Origin: Pseudomonas asplenii
GTDB taxonomy: Bacteria; Pseudomonadota; Gammaproteobacteria; Pseudomonadales; Pseudomonadaceae
Direction of reading: 5' to 3'
Length of the DNA stretch: 64,000 nucleotides
Assembly (NCBI RefSeq): GCF_900105475.1
Contig: NZ_LT629777.1
Location: 124,001 to 188,000, forward strand
Of this stretch, positions 39,532 through 48,195 are shown piece after piece. The notes beneath the pieces are model-generated. The model saw only the letters and a program-made list of their open reading frames with translations, was not told the origin of the DNA and made no database searches. A program made the position numbers and the translations under genes. Numbering within the stretch: position 1 is the stretch's first letter; each line of letters begins with the position of its first letter.

Positions 39532-41046
39532 ATGGATACTTTCAGCTACCTGGGCCAGGGCTTCGGCGTCGCGCTCAGTCCCTACAACCTGGTCACCGCC
39601 CTCTGCGGCACCCTGATCGGCACCGTCGTCGGCCTGCTGCCGGGCCTGGGCCCGATCAACGGCGTTGCGCTGCTGATCCCGATCGCCTTCGCCCTCGGCC
39701 TGCCGCCGGAGTCGGCGCTGATCCTGCTGGCAGCGGTGTACCTCGGGTGCGAGTACGGCGGACGGATCAGTTCGATCCTGCTCAACATCCCCGGTGAAGC
39801 CTCCACCGTGATGACCACCCTCGACGGCTACCCGATGGCTCGCCAGGGCCTGGCCGGCGTTGCCCTCTCGCTGTCGGCCTGGAGTTCGTTCATCGGTGCC
39901 TTCATCGCCACCTGCGGCATGGTGTTGTTCGCCCCGCTGCTGGCGAAATGGGCGATCGCCTTCGGCCCGGCGGAATACTTCGTGCTGATGGTGTTCGCCA
40001 TCGTCTGCCTCGGCGGCATGGCCGGTGACCGCCCGCTCAAAACCTTCATCGCGGCGCTGATCGGGCTGTTCCTGTCGAGTGTCGGGATCGACGCCAACAG
40101 TGGCGTGTACCGGTTCACCGGCGACAACATCCACCTGACCGACGGCATCCAGTTCGTCGTGCTGGTGCTGGGCCTGTTCTCCATCAGTGAAATCCTCCTG
40201 CTGCTGGAAAAGACCCACCATGGTCAGGAAGCGGTGAAGGCCACCGGACGGATGATGTTCAACTTCAAGGAAGCGGCGTCGGTGTTCGTGGTGAACATCC
40301 GTTGCGGCCTGCTGGGTTTCATCATGGGCGTACTGCCCGGTGCCGGCGCAACCCTGGCCAGCGCCGTGGCCTATATGGCCGAGAAACGCATGGCCGGTAA
40401 TAGCGGCACCTTCGGCCAGGGCGACAAGCGCGGCCTGGCGGCACCGGAAACCGCGATCGGCGCCTCGGCCTGTGGCGCGCTGGTGCCGATGCTGACCCTC
40501 GGCGTACCCGGCTCGGGCACCACCGCGGTGATGATCGGCGCCCTGTCGCTGTACAACATCACCCCTGGCCCACTGCTGTTCCAACAGCAGCCGGATATCG
40601 TCTGGGGCCTGATCGCCTCGCTGTTCATCGCCAACATCATGCTGGTGATCCTGAACATCCCGATGATCCGCATCTTCACCCGCATCCTCTCGGTGCCGAA
40701 CTGGGCGCTGGTGCCGGTGATCGCCATCATCACCGCGATCGGGGTCTACGCGGTGCACGCCACCACCTTCGACCTGTTCCTGATGATCGGCATCGGCATC
40801 TTCGGCTACATCCTGCGCAAGCTCGACTTCCCGCTGTCGCCGGTACTGCTGGGCTTTATCCTCGGCGGGCTGATGGAGTCGAACCTGCGTCGGGCGCTGT
40901 CGATTTCCAACGGTGCACTGGAGATCCTCTGGGCCAGCCCGATCAGCATGGGTGTCTGGGTGCTGACCGTGTTCATGCTGGCCATGCCGTTGCTGCGCAT
41001 CTGGCGCAAGCGTGCCGCCCAACGGCGTGCGCTGGCCAATGCCTGA
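39532..41046 (+). CDS. tctA: Tripartite tricarboxylate transporter large subunit TctA
   Basis: A 504-aa inner-membrane permease with 10-12 helices. GTVVGLLPGLGPINGVALLIP near 30-50 and GVLPGAGATLASAVAYMAEKR near 265-285 are the repeated family motifs; GVPGSGTTAVMIGAL follows. It moves tricarboxylate with the proton or sodium gradient, loaded by TctC. Confidence 0.95.
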   Translation: MDTFSYLGQGFGVALSPYNLVTALCGTLIGTVVGLLPGLGPINGVALLIPIAFALGLPPESALILLAAVYLGCEYGGRISSILLNIPGEASTVMTTLDGYPMARQGLAGVALSLSAWSSFIGAFIATCGMVLFAPLLAKWAIAFGPAEYFVLMVFAIVCLGGMAGDRPLKTFIAALIGLFLSSVGIDANSGVYRFTGDNIHLTDGIQFVVLVLGLFSISEILLLLEKTHHGQEAVKATGRMMFNFKEAASVFVVNIRCGLLGFIMGVLPGAGATLASAVAYMAEKRMAGNSGTFGQGDKRGLAAPETAIGASACGALVPMLTLGVPGSGTTAVMIGALSLYNITPGPLLFQQQPDIVWGLIASLFIANIMLVILNIPMIRIFTRILSVPNWALVPVIAIITAIGVYAVHATTFDLFLMIGIGIFGYILRKLDFPLSPVLLGFILGGLMESNLRRALSISNGALEILWASPISMGVWVLTVFMLAMPLLRIWRKRAAQRRALANA

Positions 41047-42067
41047 CACCGGTTGGCGTGGTTGGTGGGGAACACCGCTGGTCGGTCTGGCTGGCGGTTA
41101 CCTCGCCAGCCAGGTCGGCTGGCCGCTGCCGTGGATGGTCGGCTCGTTGCTGGCGATCATCCTGGTGCGTTGCCTGACCCCCTGGCAACTGGCGGAGATT
41201 CCCGGTGGACGCAAGACCGGCCAGTGGGTGGTCGGCATCGGTATCGGCCTGCACTTCACGCCACTGGTGATGGAACAGGTGCTGGCGCATTTCGGCCTGA
41301 TCCTGTTCGGCGCGCTGGTCACCAGCCTCTCCAGCGTCTTCGGCGTGTGGCTGCTACGGCGCACCGGTGAAGATCGCGCCACGGCATTCTTTTCCAGTAT
41401 GCCGGGCGGCTCCGGCGAAATGGTCAACCTCGGTGCCCGTAACGGCGCGGTGCTCAGCCGGGTCGCCGCCGGGCAGAGCCTGCGGGTACTGGTGGTGGTG
41501 CTCTGTGTGCCGGCCGCGTTCAAGTACCTGCTCGGCGACGGCGTGCCGCTGAACGGCGCAAGCGTCGTCGACTGGCACTGGCTGGCCGTGTTGTTTCCTC
41601 TCGGTGCCCTGCTCGCCTGGCTCTGGCAGCGCCTGCGCCAACCCAACCCGTGGTTGTTCGGCCCCTTGCTGCTGAGCGCGACGGTGAGCATCGCCTGGGA
41701 CCTGCATATCGGCCTGCCCAACGGTGGCAGCCAGATCGGCCAGTGGCTGATCGGCAGTGGCCTGGGTTGTCATTTCAATCGTGAATTCTTCCGCAGGGCG
41801 CCTTCGTTCATGGGCCGAACCCTGCTCGGCACGGCACTGACCATGCTGATCGCCAGCCTGTCGGCCTGGGCCTTGAGCGCCCTGACCCACCTCGACCTGC
41901 GTTCGCTGACCCTGGGCATGATGCCCGGTGGCATCGCGGAAATGAGCCTGACCGCCGAGACCCTGCAACTGTCGGTGCCCCTGGTGACGGCCATGCAGGT
42001 GATGCGGTTGTTGTTCGTGTTGTTTCTGGCAGAGCCGTTGTTTCGGCGTTGGAACCGGCCTGCCTGA
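41039..42067 (+). CDS. AbrB-type (DUF/ammonia monooxygenase-like) membrane protein
   Basis: A 342-aa membrane protein with about 9-10 helices in two similar halves (GGYLASQVGWPLPWMVGSLLA; GRTLLGTALTMLIASLSAWAL), each with an MPGG motif (SSMPGGSGEMVNLG; GMMPGGIAEMSLTA). This is the AbrB-like membrane family named from ammonia monooxygenase, distinct from AbrB DNA-binding proteins. Function unknown. ATG 41039 overlaps the tctA stop by 8 bases, so it is likely made with the transporter. Confidence 0.88.
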   Translation: MPDTGWRGWWGTPLVGLAGGYLASQVGWPLPWMVGSLLAIILVRCLTPWQLAEIPGGRKTGQWVVGIGIGLHFTPLVMEQVLAHFGLILFGALVTSLSSVFGVWLLRRTGEDRATAFFSSMPGGSGEMVNLGARNGAVLSRVAAGQSLRVLVVVLCVPAAFKYLLGDGVPLNGASVVDWHWLAVLFPLGALLAWLWQRLRQPNPWLFGPLLLSATVSIAWDLHIGLPNGGSQIGQWLIGSGLGCHFNREFFRRAPSFMGRTLLGTALTMLIASLSAWALSALTHLDLRSLTLGMMPGGIAEMSLTAETLQLSVPLVTAMQVMRLLFVLFLAEPLFRRWNRPA

Positions 42068-42101
42068 GAGTCGGCCTGGCTTGCGGGTCGCGCAACCCTT
42101 T

Positions 42102-42133
42102 CCTTGCCGATCAATACCGGATCATCGGCAAGG
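42102..42133. terminator. Hairpin at left edge of the accessory island
   Basis: CCTTGCCGAT (42102-42111) pairs with ATCGGCAAGG (42124-42133), between the convergent AbrB-type gene and the first island gene. On the minus strand it is not followed by a long T-run; termination is likely but not certain. Confidence 0.6.
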
Positions 42134-42191
42134 AAAACGTTTCAGGAAAACCGCCCGTGCACATCGTTAAAGCGCCTGATTTTTGCGTTGG

Positions 42192-42542
42192 TCAGTAGGT
42201 CAATTGAAACAAAAGTACCTCCGACCGAGGACTCAAATTAACACGGTAAAACAGATTCACCCGATCAAGACCCGGGTCATCGGTAAGATCTTCATTATCA
42301 AGCAAGATGGTCACCTTGCCATTTGAAACATCAGACGCTGAAACGATATGGGTCATCTCGTAAATGACGAAAAGCCGGTCCATGACCAGCACAATGGAAT
42401 CACCCACCTTGATATCGTCATACCTCACCTCTGCCGTGGCAGGCTTGCCATCAAGGCCAGTAACGTAAAGCACGCCATTTTTAACCTCAACGACATGAGG
42501 TGCCGGCAGGCTGACTTTGAGAACTTTTTTTGATCCAGACAT
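42192..42542 (-). CDS. Single-module Ig-like island protein (116 aa)
   Basis: A 116-aa protein without signal peptide or membrane span. Its body follows the module pattern shared by the five larger island proteins: a strand ATAEVRYDDIKVGDSIVLVMD, then an inner strand, NGKVTILLDNEDL and VNLFYRVNLSPRSEVL. It therefore looks like one free-standing beta-sandwich module. AAGGGAG-type ribosome site upstream of ATG 42542. It has its own copy of the island dyad 113 bases upstream. Role unknown; it could be a subunit, a cap, or the remnant of a longer gene, though the frame is clean and the start is good. Confidence 0.75.
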   Translation of the reverse strand: MSGSKKVLKVSLPAPHVVEVKNGVLYVTGLDGKPATAEVRYDDIKVGDSIVLVMDRLFVIYEMTHIVSASDVSNGKVTILLDNEDLTDDPGLDRVNLFYRVNLSPRSEVLLFQLTY

Positions 42543-42655
42543 GATTGCAACTCCCTTAATAAGGACAGATATAAGAAACGTCGACAGGAGCAGAGTTGTT
42601 CTGCCCTATCGTCATTTCCCCTGATTATCCAAACAAGATTCCAACACTCGGGATA

Positions 42656-42671
42656 CTGTCAATTCTGACAG
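42656..42671 (-). promoter_or_regulatory. Island dyad 1 (CTGTCA-N4-TGACAG), upstream of the 116-aa gene
   Basis: CTGTCAATTCTGACAG, 113 bases before the start at 42542. On the minus strand a GATAAT hexamer lies 26 bases beyond it, a plausible -10. One of six copies, each before an Ig-module gene. Confidence 0.8.
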
Positions 42672-42710
42672 TCCCGACGAAAGGCCCCGGGTGACCCGGG
42701 GCCACGTGAT

Positions 42711-45635
42711 TCAACCTGACAGTCCCAGTTCCCTGACGCGGACATTGTCCACCGCGTAGTCATTGCCCAGCCCGGTCGCAACATGGTTGTAGAGTTGCAG
42801 ACGCATGGTGGTAGCGGTTGCGGTAAACACGCCTTTCATGGTCTGCCAGTGCTCCTGGGAAATCGTCACTGGTCCCACCAGGGTTCTACCTTCGACCAAT
42901 AGGGATACCATCGGCGCGCTCGGCACATTGTTCACCCGCCTGATGTAAATGCTGAACTCATAACGCATGCCCGGCTCAAGGCCACGGTAGTCCCGATACA
43001 AAAACACACCATTGGATCGGTCCGTATACGTCCAGTTGTATAGAAACCAGTTCCCGTCTTCATGCTTGATGACCAGATCACGAGGATCAGCGGCCGCCGG
43101 CCCTTTTTGCCAACCATTCCAGTTATTGTTGTCGAACGTGGTCAGGTCGTCGAATGGCAGGCGTACCGTCAGCGTCAATACCGGGAACACCACCGCCTCA
43201 CTTTCATGAGTACTGCCATCGGCCGTGACCTTGCAGGTAAACCTGAGGGTGCTGACGTTTTGCAGCCTATCAAGCTGGGAGCGCAGCAAGGGCTCGTTCA
43301 GCCCATGGAGCACATGGGCTGCTGTCACCACCAAACCCTGCAATATTTTGAGGGTATACGGCAGGCCGTCCTTCCCAGTCCCGACACCAGACAACCAGAC
43401 CCGTTGCCCCGGCAGGATGAACCACCATCGCTCCACGGTGACCGAGGCGTTTCCGGTAAAGGTACGCAGGTCCAGAAGGTCCTTGATAGCCTGCGGCACG
43501 ACGGGGATCGGCAAGCGCACCGGCATGCTGATCTGCAGGTTGAGATCCGCGGAAGTCGCGACCTTGCAGCTACCGGTAACCGTATAGTTGATCGGCACCG
43601 TCTTGCCGATACCATGGATCACCGCCTCGCGCGGGATATGAAAATCGACATGTCCCGGATCGCTGTTACCGGGTTTCGGCGCCAGCGGCAAACAACCTCC
43701 GACCTCGAGTTTCCAGCACGGCTGAATGCTCTGCCGGGCACTGATCGCGTCGTATTCCACACGCAGTGTCACGCCGTCCCGGCCGTTGTACACGGTCAGC
43801 AGCGAGCCGACGGCTTCACGGACCGTGGGCGCCTTCAACACCCAGTCCTCCTGGGTGATCTCCAGCGTCAGGGTCGGGAACAGCGTGGCCGTGGGCTTAT
43901 CGGCAACGCCGTTGAAATTCACCGCAAAGTGCACCTCGAACCGGCTGCAGTCAGCCAGCTTTTGCAACTGGGCACGCGGTAGCCAGGTACTTACGCCCTG
44001 CTCCAGCCACTCGGCATCGAGCGGCTCGCCTTCAAGCACCTGGAAGCTGTAGCCGATGCCATCCTCCTGCTCACCGGTCACCCACAGCCAGCAAGGTTGC
44101 TCAAGCGCCCGATAGTCCCAGGGTTCCACCAGGCAATTGGCATCCCCGGAAAAGGTATTGAGATCCAGTGTGTCGGCAGTGGCCTGCTCCACTACCGGTC
44201 GCGGTAGTTGGCTGATATCGAGCACGCTCACCGGGCGCGTTGGCGATTCCCAGAAGACGCCCGAGCTTTGCGTCACGCTGTAGGACACCGTCACCGTCTG
44301 ACGAAAATTCGCACTGATGGCCGAGGGCGGTACCCGGAACTCAAGCGACGTTTCCCCCTCCACCACCTCACGACACTCGAGTGATGGCGAACCGGCCCCA
44401 GGCGTGCCGGCCCAGGCGGGGCAGACCCAATCACCGGCGCTCATGCCGTCATACGCCACCTGAATAGTCGCGCCGTGCGTGGTGTTGAGCGGATTGAGCA
44501 ACCACCCCTCGGTCTCGTCCTGTGTCGACTCACGAACAACAGGCGGCGGCAGGACCAGCCGGATCGGTACCCGCAGGGTCAGTTCCAACGGCGCCAGGGC
44601 AATTGTCCCGCCGTCTCCCCGGTCGATCTTGCAGGTGACCGTCAAAAGGCTCGAATCGGCCAACTGCTCCAGGTCCTCACGCGGCAGGAGACGACTCAAC
44701 CCCTTCTGCACTTCACTGTCCGTGACCGCTTCGCCCTGCATCAACGTGAAGTCCAACAGGCTACCGTCGCGCCGCGTTCCCACCGCCTGCAACCAGACCT
44801 TTTGCCCGGCCTGGATAAACGGCCAGGGCGCCACGGTGTACTCGGCATCGCCGTCGAACGTGCGGATATCCAGTTCGCCTTGATGGGCCTGCGTCACCCG
44901 AGGAACCGGCAGAGGGTCCTTGTTCAAGATCACGAAAGCGATGCCCGGACGGAACTGAATGGTATGGGTATGCCCACCGAAGGAGGCGAACAGATCGAAG
45001 AACAGCCGGCTGCCGGAGGGACTCTGCGCGTACACGTCGCTGGAGAAACTGCGCTTCCAGCCGAAGCGAATATCGTCCTCGGTCACCGGCTCCTGTGCCA
45101 GTAGGCGAAAGTTGGTTCTTTCACCCTCAGGTTCTTCGACGTGGGCCCAGATCGTGACCCGGCAGGCCGAGGTGATGAACGGCCAGGGTGCCATCTCCAG
45201 CGTGAAGTGATCGTCGACCAGTGCCGACAGGAACAGAGTCTCGTCGATCAATGGCAGAAGATCCAGAGGCGGAAAAGTGTTCGGCCGGGTGATCCTGACA
45301 TTGGCTCCCCGCGACTCGAAGGTCTCCTCATCCCGTGTCACGGTGTAGAAGAAGTGGGCGTAGGTATCCAGGTAATAGCCGACATAGTCATAGGGCACCG
45401 TGAAATGAACTACTTCATCGGTGTTGCCGTAGACAGGCTCTATCGGCGCAAAGGTTTCCTTCTCCGGTAGCCCGGGCCAGCAGAAACGGATCAGGTCGGT
45501 TGGCAGCATGCCGGGGTAACTGACCTCGACAGGTGTACCGTCCAGTGGCACCTGGAGACAGTCCAGGTCACCACCGACAGCATCCAGTAAAGTGGCTTGG
45601 GGCAGATCGAGTTCGGCAAGCGGTTGGTCTTTCAT
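42711..45635 (-). CDS. Large Ig-module protein with carbohydrate-binding-like tip (974 aa)
   Basis: No signal peptide or membrane segment. Seven Ig-like modules can be counted from their repeating core. Two alternating sub-types are seen: one with VxVxYxGM..GD (PVEVSYPGMLPTD; IQVAYDGMSAGD; LRVEYDAISARQ) and one with DLRTFxGxAxxxVxxWxFIxxGQxVWL (near 260, 500 and 720). The last 150 residues differ: NNWNGWQKG, DGNWFLYNWTY, YRDYRGLEPGMRYEFSIYIRR and NDYAVDNVRVREL read like a jelly-roll carbohydrate-binding module. ATG 45635 is chosen because GGAAGTG precedes it; ATG 45650 is an alternative. It is divergent from the 1135-aa gene. Adhesin-like in design, but export route unknown. Confidence 0.75.
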   Translation of the reverse strand: MKDQPLAELDLPQATLLDAVGGDLDCLQVPLDGTPVEVSYPGMLPTDLIRFCWPGLPEKETFAPIEPVYGNTDEVVHFTVPYDYVGYYLDTYAHFFYTVTRDEETFESRGANVRITRPNTFPPLDLLPLIDETLFLSALVDDHFTLEMAPWPFITSACRVTIWAHVEEPEGERTNFRLLAQEPVTEDDIRFGWKRSFSSDVYAQSPSGSRLFFDLFASFGGHTHTIQFRPGIAFVILNKDPLPVPRVTQAHQGELDIRTFDGDAEYTVAPWPFIQAGQKVWLQAVGTRRDGSLLDFTLMQGEAVTDSEVQKGLSRLLPREDLEQLADSSLLTVTCKIDRGDGGTIALAPLELTLRVPIRLVLPPPVVRESTQDETEGWLLNPLNTTHGATIQVAYDGMSAGDWVCPAWAGTPGAGSPSLECREVVEGETSLEFRVPPSAISANFRQTVTVSYSVTQSSGVFWESPTRPVSVLDISQLPRPVVEQATADTLDLNTFSGDANCLVEPWDYRALEQPCWLWVTGEQEDGIGYSFQVLEGEPLDAEWLEQGVSTWLPRAQLQKLADCSRFEVHFAVNFNGVADKPTATLFPTLTLEITQEDWVLKAPTVREAVGSLLTVYNGRDGVTLRVEYDAISARQSIQPCWKLEVGGCLPLAPKPGNSDPGHVDFHIPREAVIHGIGKTVPINYTVTGSCKVATSADLNLQISMPVRLPIPVVPQAIKDLLDLRTFTGNASVTVERWWFILPGQRVWLSGVGTGKDGLPYTLKILQGLVVTAAHVLHGLNEPLLRSQLDRLQNVSTLRFTCKVTADGSTHESEAVVFPVLTLTVRLPFDDLTTFDNNNWNGWQKGPAAADPRDLVIKHEDGNWFLYNWTYTDRSNGVFLYRDYRGLEPGMRYEFSIYIRRVNNVPSAPMVSLLVEGRTLVGPVTISQEHWQTMKGVFTATATTMRLQLYNHVATGLGNDYAVDNVRVRELGLSG

Positions 45636-45726
45636 CAGGCACACTTCCATTCGGAACATGGGCCATCGGCCGCCCGCCGCCACTGCTGATTGGCCTCATT
45701 GGGGCCGGAAACGGGACGAGTGTCTA

Positions 45727-45742
45727 CTGTCAGAAATGACAG
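45727..45742 (-). promoter_or_regulatory. Island dyad 2, upstream of the 974-aa gene
   Basis: CTGTCAGAAATGACAG, 91 bases before the start at 45635, in the divergent promoter region shared with dyad 3. Confidence 0.82.
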
Positions 45743-45792
45743 GTTCCGCCTTGCCGAGCTGCAAAACAGACCAACGGCGTCACGCTATTTCT

Positions 45793-48195
45793 CTCAACCA
45801 CTCGTCGCCACTGTCATTTCTAACAGCTAGCCACCTCTCCCCTCCCGGCGTTGAATACACCTTCAGGACCTGGCTGTCGGGCTTTCGGGTCACCTCTTCG
45901 ATTACTCCAAAGGCGCCTCGTCATGAACGAAGATCCTTCCCTGCCCGCGTCCTCCGTCATCGACCCGCTGCTCGCCCCTGGCCCACCCGACCACAGTTTC
46001 GAACGTGAACCCAAACCCGAACGCCGTGACTTCGAAGACCTGTTCATCGAAGTCTATGGCCAGCGCAAGGTGATCGGCGCCGATATCGGCGTCAACAAGG
46101 GCGCCTTCGATACCTACTATCCCGAGGGACTGCTCTGTTACCTGAACCCCTACTTCGAGCAGGAAGAAGGCGATTTCGTCCAGCTGTTCTGTGGCAACAT
46201 CGACGACCCCGTCGCCTTTACCTCGGTGACCGCAGCCCAGGCGGAAAAAGGCGAGAAGATCCCGCTGTTCATTCCCTACGCCCGTCTGCCCGACGGTCTG
46301 ATTCAGCCGCTGTTTTTTCGCCTCAGTCGCTTCAGCGGCGGCAATGATGAAGAGACCGAGCACCAGAGCCTGCTGGTCGACACCGTGCCACCTGCTGGCC
46401 CTCATGACCCGATTCCCAGCACGCCCTGGCACGAGGAACTGGCTCCGCCACTACCCCCCCAGTTCGTCATCGACTACGGGGTCGACAAAGGCACCGCCGA
46501 GCAAGGCGTGCCGGTCACCATTGCCCCGTATCCGCTGGATGAGTCCGCACCCCACAGCTGGCGAATGGCCGAGTTCGACAAGGTTCGCCTGTTTATCGGC
46601 GGCGTCCTGGTCACACCCGTGCACAGCGTTACCTGGGACGAGGCCAACAACCGGCGGGAACTCACCATCACTATCTACTACGAGACCTGGCTCAAGGTCG
46701 GCGATGGCCAGAAGGTGCTCGAGTACGAGGTCATTGACCAGTGCGGCAACTACTCGGTGAAGTGGTCGCCACAGACCGTGCTCAGGGTCGATATCGGCAA
46801 CGACGCTCGGCCCCGCCTGCCCTACGCCTATATCGAGGAGTCAGCGGAGTTCGGTGCCGAATTCGATACGGTCGATTACGACCTGATCGGCGAGGACGAC
46901 GATGCCACACTTGTCATCACCACCATCCGCCAGGGTTATCTGATGGGGGACAGTGTGCATGTCGTCTTGGAAGGACGTACTGCGCAAGGCGCCATCATCC
47001 GTGAAACCATCGACTACCCCCTTCAGGACGCCGATACCCGCAGAAATATTGAACTGCCCCTGCGCAACGAAATCCTGCGCGAACTGGTCGGCGGCACGGC
47101 TGTCTTGAGCTATCAGCGGATTCGCCCCGGCACTGAACCACAACCCTCGGAAGTGACCCGTCTCGTCATTGTCGGCAGCTTCCTCAGTCGCCTGGCAAAG
47201 CCCTTGGTGCTCGAATCGATCGGCGACTTCCTCGACCCCACCTCGTTGCTGGCGACCGTGGAAATCAGCCCCTACACCGCCCAGCAAGCCAGCGACCGCG
47301 TCGACCTGTACCTGCTGGGAACCCGCGCCAACAGCGAGCGGGAATTCTGGCATTTCTTCAAGATGGCCGGCAGCACCGATGACCCGGTGACCTTCCGTTT
47401 AAAACATGATCTGGACATCGATATTGCCGGGCTCAACGGCGGCAAGCTGGAGGTGCACTACGTGGTCACCAATGCCGAAGGTGAACGTGAGTCCCTGCAC
47501 ACCCCGCTCAATGTCGGTGAAGCCACCGCCACCCTGCCCCTACCGCGTGTCCCCGAAGCCCCGGACGGCGTGCTGGACCCGGAGGCCGAGACCGATGGCG
47601 CCACCGTCGTGGTACCCCGCGCCGCCAACTTGGAGGAAGGCGATCTGGTCAGTGTCTACTGGCAGGGCAGCAAGCCCGGTGGCAGTTTCATCCATCGCCA
47701 GTTCGAAGTGACCAGCGCCTGGCTCAACAGCGATATTCCGTTCCCGATCAGGCAGCAGTATGTCGAGGCCAACAAGGACGGATCGGTGAAGGTGTTCTAT
47801 ATCGTCGAGCGTGGCCGTGAGCCGGTGCGTTACTCCCATGTGCTCCCGATCACCGTCGGCGCCGCCCTGCAGTTGAAAGAACCCGAAGTATTGGAAACCA
47901 CCGAGCCGGGCGGCAATCAGCTCAATCCGATCCATGCCGAGACCGCCGTCACCGTGCGTGTGCGCTACGACGGCATGAGCAATACCGACAATATCCAGGT
48001 CTACTGGAAAGGCGTTGCCGGGATCGGCAGCCCGGTCGTCCCCCCACAAGCGGGGAACGCCGCCCAAGGTTATGTTGATTTTACCTTGTCGGGTGCCATC
48101 GCCGTGGGCCCCAATATCGGCAAGACCGTGGAGGTCAGCTATGAGGTGACCCGCGCCGGAGCAACCAAGCCCTCATCGACACTGAACCTGACCGT
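45793..48195 (+). repeat. Tandem duplication, copy 1
   Basis: From CTCAACCACTCGTCGCCACT at 45793 through the promoter dyad, start codon and six modules to about 48195, this segment is nearly identical to 50901-53297, at an offset of 5108 bases (5105 after a one-codon difference). A central stretch (about 46840-47140) is much more diverged than its flanks. Confidence 0.9.
45811..45826 (+). promoter_or_regulatory. Island dyad 3, upstream of the 1135-aa gene
   Basis: CTGTCATTTCTAACAG, one mismatch from the perfect dyad, ending 96 bases before ATG 45923. A TTGAATAC -10-like stretch lies 26-29 bases further on. Confidence 0.78.
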
